Positions 26,831 through 38,883 of a stretch of DNA of 64,000 nt are shown one piece after another. Source of the stretch: Rhyacichthys aspro (taxonomy: Eukaryota; Chordata; Actinopteri; Gobiiformes; Rhyacichthyidae); contig CM072148.1 in the NCBI GenBank assembly GCA_036850595.1, forward strand, positions 8,297,118 to 8,361,117. Reading direction: 5' to 3'. The stretch's first letter is position 1. Every line of letters begins with the position of its first letter. The notes under the pieces are model-generated. The model ran no database searches, was not told where the DNA came from, and worked only from the letters and a program-made list of their open reading frames with translations. A program made the translations under genes and the position numbers.

Positions 26831-28076
26831 CTGTGCCGTGCTGCTCCCGTGGACACAAGGCTTTTGTCACTCAACATGATTCCAACTTCAGCCTTTCTCT
26901 CTGCGGTTGTTTTTTTGACTGTGATGACTACAAACATTACTGCAGCAGACTAGACACATAAGAAACAATATCAAGATAAATGACAGGCTCTCACAAAAAA
27001 AGTAGCAGCAAGACGCAGAAACCGACAGAAAACACAAGCCAAAAGAGACAGAGACTAATGGTGAGACTTTGAGCCGGAGAAATACACATGGTAAAGTGTC
27101 TTGGCGTTGTGCACAGAGACAGACGCGGCAGACATCTCAAGAGACTGGAGTGAAGAGACTGGCATTAAAGCCCTCCACATTCCACCACAAATTCTGCCCC
27201 CAGACAACAAGACATAAGAGATGCCGACCATAAATAAATGTGGCCTCCGTCTCAAAGCGCGCCTGTGTGCTGCCGCGTGTGTGCGTATGAGTGGAAATCA
27301 ACACAATGCTTGAGCCGCACAAAGACACTGATGTGTTTGTCTGCAAGAACATTTTCTCCTTGTCTATAAGAACAAAGCACAAAGAGGGTTCATAAAATAA
27401 CAAGTGCAATGTTGGTGTATGTAAGAGGAGCCCGCTAAAACATCAATAACTGAGATTTATTTGAAAGACAAACTTTTTCTTCAATCTATGCATCTCTTTT
27501 TATGGCACTGTTGTTTAAAGTGTTGTTTAAAAAGGAAAGAGGCACACATAGTTCAAAAATACAATAGCACTGGGCACCACTGACTCACAATTGAACTTTT
27601 GGCAGCCATCAGCAAACATGGCAATGTGTTTTATCCTAAAAAGGCAATATATTCTGTAGATACTGCCATTTCTATATAAGCTGTTACAAGGCCGCAGCTG
27701 CCACAACTAAAAACCATGTGGAAAACTTTACTAATAAGGAAAACTTCCCTGTAGGATTTGTTCAATCTGTAAAAGACAAGATCCTACTGAAGCATATGAA
27801 CCAATAAAAATCACATATGGTACAGATGTGTCTATTTTAAAGAAAATAAATAGATAATAGAGTATGGTACTGTACAAAGGTGACAAGTTAAATGTTGATA
27901 GTGATAACAAAATGTTGCACAGATCTACAGAGACTCACTGTTGTAATCTGGGAGGTCAGCTGCAGGTCTGCATACAAAATCCAATGACTGTTTGTGAAAT
28001 AAATCATCCTTTTGTCTGGTGGAAGACAAGGGGATGACAGCAAAGCCTATTAGTACCAGGCCACAGGCCCAGCACG
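26831..28076. other. unique non-coding DNA
   Basis: Nothing recognised beyond short frames. Confidence 0.4.
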
Positions 28077-28123
28077 TTGTGTGTGTGTGTGTTTACATGT
28101 GTGTTTACGTGTGTGTGTGTGTG
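28077..28123. repeat. interrupted (GT)n microsatellite
   Basis: Three GT runs are separated by TTTACAT and TTTACG interruptions. Confidence 0.9.
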
Positions 28124-28780
28124 ATTTTAATGTGTGAATGAAACACACACCGTATTGTGACAAATTAGGGAGAACTTAGCTAGTGCTTAAGTAAATGTGC
28201 TGCTTTTGAATGTTCTGTGTGTTTAATGGTGGATTGTGAGTATATTCTTAACGGATTGCTCTTGGATAGCTCTGCTCTGATTCAGATTTTGCAGCCGTCT
28301 ACACTGGTCTTTTAATTGTGTGACTTTTTGTGAAATTGTGTGATTTCACGGGTAAATCTCTGTATCGGATTCACTCATGGTTCATCTCTGCTTCAACAGC
28401 CTTCAGCATAAATAATGGAGCTAAGACTGTCTGAAACCCCAAAGCCCACATTATGTGTAGTTTGAATGGTTGTAAATGAAATGGACATGATACTGCAGAC
28501 TCCTGACAGGACTGACCACACAGCATCAGTTGTGCCTCTAGATACTGTAGGCATGGTGAATCTAGTCAGCAAAGTTGGGTCATAATCTCCATCCAAAACT
28601 AGTTACATATCCTATGGGCACCAGCACTCTGCCTCTTGGTTATTCAAGGCATTAGCAAAAAGTATCTCACAAATCATTTTTAATTTTACTTCTAGTAAAT
28701 ACTACTGAATATTTAATTCACAAAGTATTCATGCAGCTTTTCTGTCATTGTGGTTTTCCTCATTTACATTACATTGAATG
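28124..28780. other. unique non-coding DNA
   Basis: Nothing recognised. Confidence 0.4.
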
Positions 28781-29090
28781 GCACCGGTCTTGGTTTTGCT
28801 TGTTTTTAAGCTCTTGGTCTTGTCATGGTCTTGATCGATAAAATCTTGGCCTTTGTTCTCTGATGTCAAGACCTACCAAGACCAACAAAGTGGTATATTT
28901 GTCTGTTTTTAGAAATGAATGAAAACCTCAATCATTTTATATCCAATTAACAATATTGTTCTAACTTTGGCTTGTAGATTTTCTAACTGTTCCCTTGTAT
29001 CTATAACATTGTATTGTAGACTGGTCCTGGTCTTGATTTAGTCTTGATCTGGTCTCTCTCTGACATGGTCTTGATGTGCTCTGGTCTCAG
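28781..29090. repeat. degenerate TGGTCTTG-rich repeat
   Basis: At least six copies of GGTCTTG(A/G) occur on the + strand, with an opposite-orientation cluster (CAAGACC, CCAAGACCA) near 28866-28885. This resembles decayed fish repeats built on 'ggtcttg' motifs. Family unassigned. Confidence 0.4.
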
Positions 29091-30719
29091 ACATGACTTG
29101 CACTTCTTTTACAAAGTACTTGTTGTCACTTCCATGCTCCTACTTGTCTCTTCCCCACAGCTACCTGCCCACTGCTGCCCTTGCCCTAGGCTAAACATGG
29201 AAGCTTTTAGCATAATATTTTGTATGTTTTATTTATTGCTTATATTTACTGCTTCTGTTTGTAAAATTGATCATTGTTGGCCAGATGGTTGACTATACAT
29301 GCATACTATGATAAGAAATTACTACAGTTTTTGTTCAGTAGTCTGTGTTATTTTACTATTGTAAACTACTATTTTTCTATGACTATTTTATTATTATTAC
29401 AGAATGCATAGCAGTACCTCATTTGACATTACACGACAAACAAAAGGCTGGATCCCATTCTGACAAAGAGACTAATGAATAGGACAAAGCATTTCAGGGC
29501 TTAACCTTTAGCACGGAGCATGTAAATAATAGGGACATTTGTCCTGGAGGTCTAAAATTACTAATGAAACACCTGATTATGGCATAACGAGGGCAGAGCT
29601 GCACTGCTCCGAGTGCAATTACCTGAATAGTGTGAAACAGAACAGCCACTGCCCTCGGGCCAGCTACACCTGTGGGATGAAACGTATTGCATATTACTCA
29701 CTATTTCACCTCCACATATGCAACCAGGAACTATTTTGATCAGATGAGATTTTACACATAGAGTTTCCTCACCGATGTTGCCTACATGTCACATGCTTAG
29801 GGACACATTTATTGGATTATGCATGACAAATTTAATTGGGTTAATGTGAATAGGTCATCCTAAGAGCATCAGTTTAATGTGAAAGAAATAAGGACTGGCA
29901 GCAGTATCCAGGCAACCATTCAGATGCATGAACAGATCCTACAGACAATGTTTTATGCAAGGCGCTGGAAGATTTTTATACGCTGCAATGACTGAGTAAG
30001 CATATCTACAAAGTGCAACTTTAATGTGACTTTGCCGGGGCTGGGCCGGTAAGAACTGGGCTGAAAGTCTGTTTTTATATTGCTTTTTGTGTAAATGACA
30101 AATAGCCGTTCAACAAGTTTAAGATCACTGCATATGCTGTGTGTTAAATTGGTAATAAAATCCATAATGTTCTGAATTGATTAAAATTACCCCATACACT
30201 TTACATCAAGAGCCTTTCTCCGAGCTGTCTGCTGTTTTTGAGGAGCTATACAAGATTGAACACTAATTAGTATGGTTTGCATGTTTCTTTTTACAATCCT
30301 GCAAAGATAGGCAGCTTTTTTGCTCTCAGAACTTGGTTGTTAATAAAAAAAGACTGTCTGAAACGGCCATAACTTCACCAGAATAGCTTGTAAGCCTGTT
30401 TGGATATATTTCTACAAGCCCCTTAACTGTCACGGTTGCAGCACACCCATGGCACCTATTGCAAAGCGGTGAACAGTATTTTCACTAAAACCATATAACA
30501 GTGGAGACAGCATGGATGACATTTATAGTCGTCGGCAAAACTTGTAATCTGACAAAAACAGAAAAAGGTAAGACAGTCTTCACAGAGAAAACATGTAAGT
30601 GTACAGTTTCTAAACTAAAGAGACCTGCTACATATCACAATTTCTGTTAGAAGACATCATGATTTAGATTTGATTCTGTATTATTGCATTTCTTACCTAC
30701 AGACATGCATGTATAGGTG
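29091..30719. other. unique DNA, CNE-like 29400-30480
   Basis: No exon recognised. About 29400-30480 is nearly free of simple repeats, has low CpG and many AT-rich homeobox cores, and reads like a run of conserved non-coding elements. Confidence 0.35.
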
Positions 30720-30739
30720 CACTGAGTGGTGTTTTGAAA

Positions 30740-30880
30740 GGGAATGGTAGTCTGTCTGTAAGTGTTAGCCCTGCGATTAACTAGAGATTGTACAGGATGT
30801 ACCCCACGACCCAAAGCAGCTCAAGCCCTCCACAAACCGCACAAACAAACACCAGAAAATAAATGAATGAATAAATAATA
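30740..30880 (+). mobile_element. decayed copy of a common teleost retroposon 3' end
   Basis: The series 'gggaatggtagtctgtctgt', 'gttagccctgcgatt', 'tgtaccccacgaccc', 'caagccctccac', ending in AAATGAATGAAT units, follows the order of a very common fish repeat whose consensus reads ...gtgaatggttgtctgtct...gccctgcgat...gtgtaccccgcc... and ends in (AATG)n. Divergence is high, so the copy is old. Confidence 0.55.
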
Positions 30881-30985
30881 CTAAATAGTACAATAAATAT
30901 TAGGTCTGTGTAAAAATGGTTCTTGAATAAAGTGTAATTTTATCAATCAAACCCAATAGGCATTTATTAGAGTTAAAAAGAAATC

Positions 30986-30991
30986 TTTATT
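30986..30991 (-). terminator. candidate polyadenylation signal
   Basis: AATAAA on the - strand, about 430 bp past the stop codon of the candidate terminal exon at 31419-31472. It could be its poly-A signal, though AATAAA is frequent in DNA of this composition. Confidence 0.25.
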
Positions 30992-31418
30992 CATTCAATT
31001 AAGGTATAAATGTAACATTGTGCACATGTCTTATATATTTGGCGGAAATAAGGCAGTATGATTTAAGTAGAGATGGCTTTAGGGACATCTAAACAACAGC
31101 GGACCATGAGCATCTCAAATCTTTATCGACAAATAAGAGCAGAGAAAGAGGATAAAAACAAAGAGAAAAAAAACCCAAAACATTGCCTGCATCTGTGTAC
31201 ATCATAGATCTCCAACAAGAGAAGTGCGCTCTAACACAATATAACTGAAAGAATGTGATGTTTCCTTGTATTCTCTAGTCTCTTTTTTATTTGTAATGTT
31301 TAGGAGGTTGAGAACTGTCTGGACTGGGAGACACTCAGGGGAATGTGGACGTAAGAAGTAAAGGATGTACAATCAAATCCTGCAGATTTGATGTTTTTAG
31401 TTTAAGAAAGTATACGCT

Positions 31419-31472
31419 TCAGTAATCCATGTTTAAGTTCTCCTCAAACTCTTCTTCTTCTGGGATTGAGCC
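31419..31472 (-). CDS. candidate terminal coding exon, acidic C terminus
   Basis: On the - strand a pyrimidine-rich acceptor (ctcccacctcgcag) is followed by 17 codons and a TGA, reading GSIPEEEEFEENLNMDY. The acidic run, the absence of low-complexity DNA and the plausible acceptor make it look like a real protein C terminus. The frame stays open upstream to about 31557, so a nearer or farther acceptor (for example cttccag near 31493) is possible. A - strand AATAAA lies downstream at 30986-30991. I do not recognise the protein and found no partner exon with certainty. Chance remains a serious alternative for so short an exon. Confidence 0.25.
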   Translation of the reverse strand, partial: GSIPEEEEFEENLNMDY

Positions 31473-31707
31473 CTGCGAGGTGGGAGCATGGGGAGGCTGG
31501 AAGAGCATTTGAAATTCATGAAGGCATCTGTCAGTCGTATGCATGAGGTAATTGGTTCAATAATAAAAGAACATGGCACTCCTCGTCAGGTGGCACCGTG
31601 AATGTTGTTTCAGTTTGAGTAAGCGCTAATAAAACGGTTTGAGGTTACTACATCAATGTCGAGCTCAGTCTTCTCCCCAGGCATTTAGTGATGAGACCTT
31701 CCCACTT

Positions 31708-31947
31708 TCATTTATCTTTTAATATTTCTTCTAAGTCCTTGGCTGACTGCCACTTGTATACAGGGAACTCTGCAGGTTGTTTGACAAATTCGCACCAATC
31801 CATTAGGGGAGGGGTGTTATCCTCACACTCTTCCAGAATAATGGACGTGAGTGGAATGCCTTCAAATCTCCTGCCACTTTTGATGCATACTAGCTTTTGA
31901 ACGGACATTGAATCTAATAAGTGTATGTTAATGGCGCAAGTGCAGTT
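31708..31947 (-). CDS. protein-like open frame, possible terminal exon
   Basis: The frame is open from about 31947 to the TGA at 31708. The first ATG is at 31908 (66 codons, starting MSVQKLVCIKSGRRF and ending AKDLEEILKDK). Residue composition is balanced, with hydrophobic, charged and aromatic residues mixed as in a folded domain. A possible acceptor (acttattag) lies just upstream of the ATG, so it could be a 3'-terminal exon, or a transposon- or retrocopy-derived fragment. I recognise no domain. It lies about 240 bp upstream, in - strand sense, of the candidate exon at 31419-31472. No consensus donor is seen inside, so the two do not join obviously. Confidence 0.25.
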   Translation of the reverse strand, partial: NCTCAINIHLLDSMSVQKLVCIKSGRRFEGIPLTSIILEECEDNTPPLMDWCEFVKQPAEFPVYKWQSAKDLEEILKDK

Positions 31948-34230
31948 TTATTTATAACACATCACACATCATGCTTGGTTTTTATAGTCGATGTATCGGT
32001 AGCTTCATATATCATTGTCTGCCAGAGGACAGCCTAACCACGTGTGACATTCTTCTTTTATGATTTGTCTAAAGGCTGAAAGGCTGAAAAGCCAAATAAA
32101 TGAATCAGTATGGCTTCAGTCAGAGACAATAAGGCGTGACTGGTACATGCACAGACAAATGCACTCACACACATCCTCAAATGACTGTCCCTGTTTAACA
32201 TCTGTGTGATGGAATGAACTTGAACAAGCTTTTGGTGTACATTCCACAACTCTGTAAATGAATTCTGTAATTAGAGCAGTATGGGACTGCTCAGACGACG
32301 TCTAGGGGATCTCTCTGATGCATTTTTTATTCAAGGGACCTTCTCTGGCTTTTGCATATCATAAGAAGTAGGATTGCTGTTATGATTACACACAGTGGCA
32401 GCATGCTTTGCAACATATACTGCATCACTTTAGCTCTGGCCCTAAATGAATTATATATCACAAAGTTCAGGGTCCAATTTAAAATTAAAACATTGTTTTA
32501 CGTCATCGGACCACACAGTATGGGCTGTGTTCACTTGTTGGTTTTCTGTGCATAATTAGCCCGGACACACCTACACACTTCTTGAAGTGAAATGGGTCTT
32601 GGATCTTTTCTCCTCAACAGTTCTTGGTCGTAATCCAGTTGGCCTCTCGTGACTCTTTTGATCTAAAATGGGGCAGGTTCTTGCAAAGCTTTGTTTTTCT
32701 CAATGGTTGTATTGTATCTTATTGTGTCTAAGGCAGTTTAATCTGTGTCCATCCACAGAGACCAGAATAATTCATGTACTTGTGCATTGTGGCTTCACTT
32801 TAAACTTTGCACCAGCTATATATATAATACATATAGCAGTATTTCATATAGAGTATTTCAAACATATTTAAACAAGACCATTGTTATCTTCATTATACTT
32901 TAAAGTTCAGGCCCGTGTAGGTCACACTGAGTACATAGCACAACACCTATTGAGGCCAACACTTCCAGTTCACATTTGGTCACTGTTCTGCACTGATGAC
33001 CCTGGTGTCACCGCGGCAACGTGAGACCTCATGTTCAGTGACCTTAATGACTTGTGGATCCTGCCTTGCGTTCTCACCCCTACGACCCCCCTCCTCTTCT
33101 CTGTCTATCATGATCCCCCCTGTCTCGCTCAGAACGTATTAGCCCTGTGCTATCTTTAACCTGCCTCATTCATTAATGAAGCAGGGGAATAGGTGCGGCG
33201 TCTTTAATGAAATCAGACTGTGAACATCCCTTCTGAATCAAATGTGCAGAGCTTCATACTTACAGGTTGGAAAAGGTGGCCTGCTGAGGGGGTAAGCATT
33301 TCAGCATGGAAGAAACGCAAACCCTTCAGTAAAACATTAGCTTGAGTTCGGTTAATTGTTAGCATCTGATATCTTCTTGTAAGAAAAAAAACAAGAGTAA
33401 AAAACTAAAAAGGTCCTCAAAAATGAAAGAAAACATTAACGCAGCACACATGGTTAAACATACTATTTATAAATGTTTATTATTGCTAATAGTGCTAGGG
33501 AAGATTATAATCAAGATAAAGTTACCTAAAATGGCCTGTGTAATATTCATTCATATATAACACACATCAAAACACATGAGTATATACAATAACCTTTTAT
33601 TTGCCAAATACCTCCTGTGTATCCCACATAAAAACAAACTGCATCAAGTGTGCATGTATGGGAAAGGTCACTCCCAAAGTGTGGCATGATTGGCGAGCGG
33701 TTATTTGCAGTCAGTCATCGTTGTGACGTGAAAATCCATAGAGAAGAAGAGTTGCTTCTCTCCCACTGGCTGGAAACGACCACCAATCGATGCGCCAGGA
33801 AATTGGTCGGAGGCACAGAGCTATGGCTTGTGCAGTGAGGGGGGCTGGAAGTGTTTGGTAAAGCATTAGCTAAAGATTATTTATGATCAGACATATATTT
33901 CTGCTGACACTTGGGGAGATATGCTCGGGATTAGGCGTCTTTCATTGTCCGCCAAATGTGTCTGTTTTCGTTCTCCAAATGACAGCCAGAAATTGTATTT
34001 CACTGCAAATGGCTACTCTGTGATTACAAGCTGGAGTCCAAATGAGGATCATTTACTCATCTACATTGTCCCCTCATTTGGGCTGAGGTCTGAATGTGAC
34101 GCGCTCTCCTTCTCATTTTCCCTGCCGGCGCCGTTCTTACTCATTTCACCGGCTCTACTGCTCTCATTTCCTCCCTGTGTCCGTTCTTCCTTTCTTTTTT
34201 CTTTTTTTTCTCATTTTCTCTTTTCCCCAG
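31948..34230. other. unique DNA, CNE-like 33030-34110
   Basis: No exon recognised. About 33030-33320 and 33640-34110 are repeat-free, CpG-containing blocks with motifs such as CATTCATTAATGAAG; they look like regulatory elements. A long pyrimidine tract at 34180-34228 leads into the next feature. Confidence 0.35.
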
Positions 34231-34304
34231 TACCACAGAGACTTGGAGATGAGCTTATCACTTTCTGCATCATAGGACCAAGCTGTCATGCTGGCAAGAA
34301 ATAA
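34231..34304 (+). CDS. candidate terminal exon after strong acceptor
   Basis: An exceptionally long pyrimidine tract ends in ttttccccag at 34230. In one frame the following 74 bases read PQRLGDELITFCIIGPSCHA plus GKK and a stop. The same frame is open further upstream as a 127-codon frame (33921-34304), much of which is the pyrimidine tract translated as Ser/Phe/Leu. The acceptor is good, but a terminal exon of 24 codons is weak evidence. I recognise no family, and no AATAAA lies within 300 bp downstream. Confidence 0.15.
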
Positions 34305-37149
34305 GGCTGTGTGTGTGGGTGTGTGAGTAAAAGAACGTATATGCCACCAAATGTGTTTGTATTAGTCTGTGTTTATATCCACTGTATATGACTATAGTGC
34401 ACTGTTACATGAGTATGGTACAAATGTGCACCCATGGCAAACTACAACCTGCTGTAAAAATGACTCAAGTAGAGCAAAAAGGTCATCCAATAATACAAAT
34501 AACTGCTGTCACTGCCTTCAAGAACTTAGCTTTTCTGCGGCATTAAATGGAAATCTTGGTGGATGTGCTTTTGTTTAAACAAACACACAATCACTCCATC
34601 TTCATTTTGAAGTGTGGAAGGCAGGGAGTGTGATTATAAAGGCTTGTGTTGTCATTAAAACGGCATGTATTTCCATAACAGACTTAAGTGAGTTTGATTC
34701 GAGTGTCATCAGCGAAGTGTCTTGTCACCTGCACATTAGTGATCACTTCCCCAAGCTCCGTGATGATCAGAGTAACATCTTCCTCTTAAAGCACAATTCC
34801 TTTCCAGCCACTTGACGCGGCTGTCACAGATTGGAAGATTTAGTTCGTGTCTTACATATATCGGAGATTTTTGTATAAAATGCAGTTGGTTTTTTATCAA
34901 CATTCTACTGCACAGCCATCTCGTAAAAAAGAGTTGAGTGAGACACAATCAAAAGGACAAAGTCAGCTGACATTTGATGATTCATGTTATCTGAGAGTTT
35001 TTCCTGACAAGGTGTGTGCCTCAGTTGTCATTTTGAACCTCCATCTTCAAATTGCAAAGTGACTTAAGCCACTGTGAGGTCAGTTTTTCTATATTTTTTA
35101 TCATTTTGTATTTGATGCATTTCATATCCTACAAAATTCTTGCCCAAACCTCAATAAATAAATGAGTTATTACATTAATTGCATGCTAATCGCTGTAAAA
35201 TAATAATAATAATAAAAAACAAAGCAGTGAAATGTTGTTTCAATAAATATTACTGTGGTCCAGACCTCGGTGACCCCATTATGCATTTACACAATACACA
35301 GATTAACTACAGTGAAGCCAACAAGGAGGAAAAATGAGGACACAGCACTAGGCTTTAGAACGGTTTAGCAGCAAAATAGGGTTGGGCGCTGATGTACTTA
35401 TGGATGCTAAATGATAATCTGTCAGCACAGCCAGATCCATACACAGAGAGACTTAGATAAAGCCAAATTATGAAACACTATGATCAGTATTTCATGTAAT
35501 AGCCAATTGGTTTTGCTCCAGTTGATAAATTAATTTTTGAGGCATGATTTTAATAATCTTCAATGTTGAATGAGAGCTTAAAAGAATTATGGCAGAGTCA
35601 TTCCAATCTGTCCCTTGTCCCGTAGACGAGATAAGGAGACTGAGGAAGCGTGCACTGGATTTGTAAACATTTCATATTTTAATAACTATAAATATAACAA
35701 GCATATTTCTGGTCTGATAGTTTGTGTCTCATTGATCACATGGGATGGCATTGATTGATACACTGAAGTATTATAAAAAAAACAAAAAACAAAAAGATAT
35801 ACATGACAATGACATTTTTTTCCTCCAATTTTGTTTTTGTTTGTTTCTTCCTCTTTTCAACAGACCTTTGACCTTCTGATGTAATGTGACTGCTAATGAG
35901 AACATAAAGGGATGGTGTCATGGTCCATTTCTATTGTTTTGGCTGCACTGCTCTGCGCCCAGAGGAACTGTTGAATCACAGTCACAGTATTTCCACAAAT
36001 ATTGCAAAGTTAAAAAATGTGGATGGCCATGCAGTGCTGCTCTTCTGGCTGCCTGCGTAACATTATTTTGCCCTCTCTTATTTTCTTGCAGTGAATAAAT
36101 AGGAGATACGCCATCAGCACTTTCCGCAGATCTTCTAAAGACACTGAGATGCAACAGCTCACCATGATATTATGTAAAAGTCCCATTAGTGTTGGATCCT
36201 GTTAAAGATACATAGTGTAGCTTTAATTTCCAAAAGCAAAAATCAGGTCACTTTTTCATTATTGCCACCTCTCTCTTCTTTTCTCTCATCTTTGTTGTGT
36301 TTTGTTTGTAGTTGAAATGGCTTAGATCTTTATAGGTGACATGCTCAACAGGATGGACAAATTATTCTGCCCTGGCTTTGATCCCCTCGTGGCCTTCTGA
36401 GCCTTCAGGGCTTCAAAGAGGACCAGAACTGAGAGGACGTACTAGCTTACGAGAGCCCCTCTCTATGCCCTTGTCAGCTTATCAGGCAGGACACAGACTA
36501 CATTTCTGCTCACAACATGAACACGAATAAGAACACGAACACCCTGGACAATATTGTTGTTATTCCAAGTGTCTGTGGTTTGGAGTCTGGGCTGAATGAC
36601 ATGCAGTTGTACTTAATTTAATTGTATTTTTATTACAAGTCTATCAACCTTAGACACATACTTGGCTTTTGTATAAGATTACTTCTACTGGAGTCATTTT
36701 TGTTTGTCATCATTATTATCATCTTTTTTTTCCAAGAAATTTTGGCAGTGCTACCCAACCTTCCTGGCACCTTAATGCCACTTCTACTGGAATCAAATCT
36801 CAGTTGTGTCCATGTCCAGGTTGTTAATAGTAGATGTGTGTCTCTATCTCTGTCTCACACGGTTCAGGACAAATCATTTTAATTTAAACAAATGCTTAAC
36901 TTTAGTTTAAAATCCTACCCAATATACACGGTTATATTTAAAATGTTTTCCAAAAGCAAAAGTTTACATAACTATTAAATCAAAGTTTGAAATTATTTTG
37001 AAATGATTAAAGCTGGGATAGACATGATGAAAGACAGTATGACACTTTTTTTTAACCATTTATTTTTCTACTGTATTTGTTGCACATCACTACAATTAGT
37101 TGTGCTCTTGTCACCCTACACACTGCAAAGACATATTCAACTCCTAATG
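34305..37149. other. unique non-coding DNA
   Basis: A short (TAA)n tract at about 35200-35215. No recognisable gene. Confidence 0.4.
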
Positions 37150-37200
37150 TCCCATCTGAGTGAATGGTTGTAAGTGTTAACCCTGTGGCAAACAAAAGAT
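37150..37200 (+). mobile_element. possible short fragment of the same teleost retroposon
   Basis: 'gagtgaatggttgt' followed by 'aagtgttaaccctgtggc' parallels the segment at 30749-30776 and the common repeat consensus. It is too short for certainty. Confidence 0.25.
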
Positions 37201-38676
37201 ACTAAGCCCGAAGAGGGGGTAGCATCCCTGGCATTTGTAGCCAAAGAGACATTCATTCCCAGATATAAGAAGTTCCTCCCTGAGACTGCAAGCAACCCTC
37301 TTCTACTTGGTCTTAATATAGACCTCAAAATGATTATTGTTGCCACTTCATATATTGACAAACTCTGTTGAAACTGCCCAAACTTTTTAAAAGATTAATT
37401 TAAGCAAAACTAAAATAAAACTTGCCACTGATGACTGAAATAGAAGGCTCGCTCCACTTCCTTTGCAACCATGAAGAGCCCTGCAACAACAAGACTATTT
37501 TCCTTTAGTATTATCATTGAAAATAGAATGCAGGAGTCTGATGTGACAAACACTGTCCGTGACATCTTTAACATGAGAGCACTAAATCTTACGGATGTTT
37601 GCCTAGAGCTTCCAAAAAAGGCCCCAAAGTTGATGTTTTTTTCCATTTAAAGCCTGTGAATTTGCCATGTCTTATTTGTTGTCTGTCTGTCTACTTGTGT
37701 CCATATTGCACACTTGTGTATTTGTTTTTTTTTTTGTTTTTTTTGTCTACACTGTAAATGCTGTTTGTGGTTATGGTTGTATCAACCTCAGTAGCTTTAC
37801 AGGCTGCAGATTAGTTTGTTTGTTTGTTTGTTTGTTTTTTTTGGCAGCACTTGTAATGAAGATCAATTGTGAAAGGAATGGAGTGAATCAACAATCCTCT
37901 GATTCTGATGCTTTTATTCATAATTTGGGATCAGTTTGTGATATCTATGTAGTGTACTGTACCAGGAGTGTGCATGTATAGTTTTAAGTAAATGCAGTAT
38001 GTAATCTGTCATTTGTTTAATAAATATTTTCATGCATCGCTACAGAATTCTAATCAGTAAACTTTGGTAAAGATTTTTACATGTAGATACGTCTTTTTAC
38101 CTCTGCACCTGGCTCTGTTTGATTTCCCTGTGGGTTTTTCCTCCAAAGAGCTTTTCAAATATGATCTTATATGGGTCACTTGAGTATGATAGATGAGGGA
38201 GAGGTTCACCATGGGACATTAGTGGATCCTGGGAGGCAGTGGGAGTCCCTGAGCAATGTACGCCTTGGGCTTAGACCAACCTACAGTATATCCCTAAGGA
38301 AACGTATGACTGATACAGTCTCAGAGACTCAAAATAATGATCGTTTCAGTTTTAGGTTCATATATGCAGAGCTGTTTTTAGGTCATACACAATGGTACGC
38401 TGGAAGCATTACAGTAAACAAGATTTGGACAAAGTATAAAAGAATGACATTAAGTGTGGTCCTGTGATCTTGGTTTCTTGGTTTAAGGTGAGCAGTCTGT
38501 TTTTGTCTTGGTGTCCAAATGAACATCAAACAAGTCTGTAGTTTTGTCTCATGAAAATAGTGTCTGTAATGATGCAATTGTTAGCAACCATGAAGTGTGC
38601 CTTCTCCAAACAGGACAGGATCAAGAAATCTTCAAGGAATCAAGCAAACAGTGACTTTTCCTGTGCAAAATAATGA
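37201..38676. other. unique non-coding DNA
   Basis: Contains the TTTG tract at 37815-37842 and T-rich runs near 37725-37745. Nothing else recognised. Confidence 0.4.
37815..37842. repeat. (TTTG)n microsatellite
   Basis: About five GTTT units ending in a T run. Confidence 0.9.
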
Positions 38677-38883
38677 TTTGAGATATTAACTAATGTTATC
38701 CTTCACAAAGTGAATCTGTTTTTCCTTGAAGGTCACTGCGTGTGTGTCCTTGCAGACTGGACCCTGGATGAGGCTGACCAGGAACTCGCTCTAATTTCTG
38801 AGGTCATCAAGTTTAGACAGAAGTCAAATGAGCGATGCTTTCAGAGTAATTGGATTTTCTTCTATTGTTTGTTGTTTACATAA
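38677..38883 (+). CDS. ATG-less open frame, possible exon
   Basis: The frame is open for 68 codons without an initiating ATG. A splice acceptor (gtccttgcag at 38755) precedes a segment reading WTLDEADQELALISEVIKFR and continuing QKSNERC, which is amphipathic and helix-like. The tail after it becomes hydrophobic and random-looking up to the TAA at 38881, and no good donor is visible before the stop. I recognise no family. Chance is about as likely as a real exon. Confidence 0.15.
   Translation, partial: FEILTNVILHKVNLFFLEGHCVCVLADWTLDEADQELALISEVIKFRQKSNERCFQSNWIFFYCLLFT

Noticed and set aside
33921..34230. Upstream part of the 127-codon frame as coding
   Set aside because: Much of it is the translated pyrimidine tract (Ser/Phe/Leu), which is better read as a splice-acceptor tract.
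36060..36092. Acceptor-like tract ending cttgcag
   Set aside because: Immediately followed by TGA and AATAAATAG, with no open frame worth reporting.
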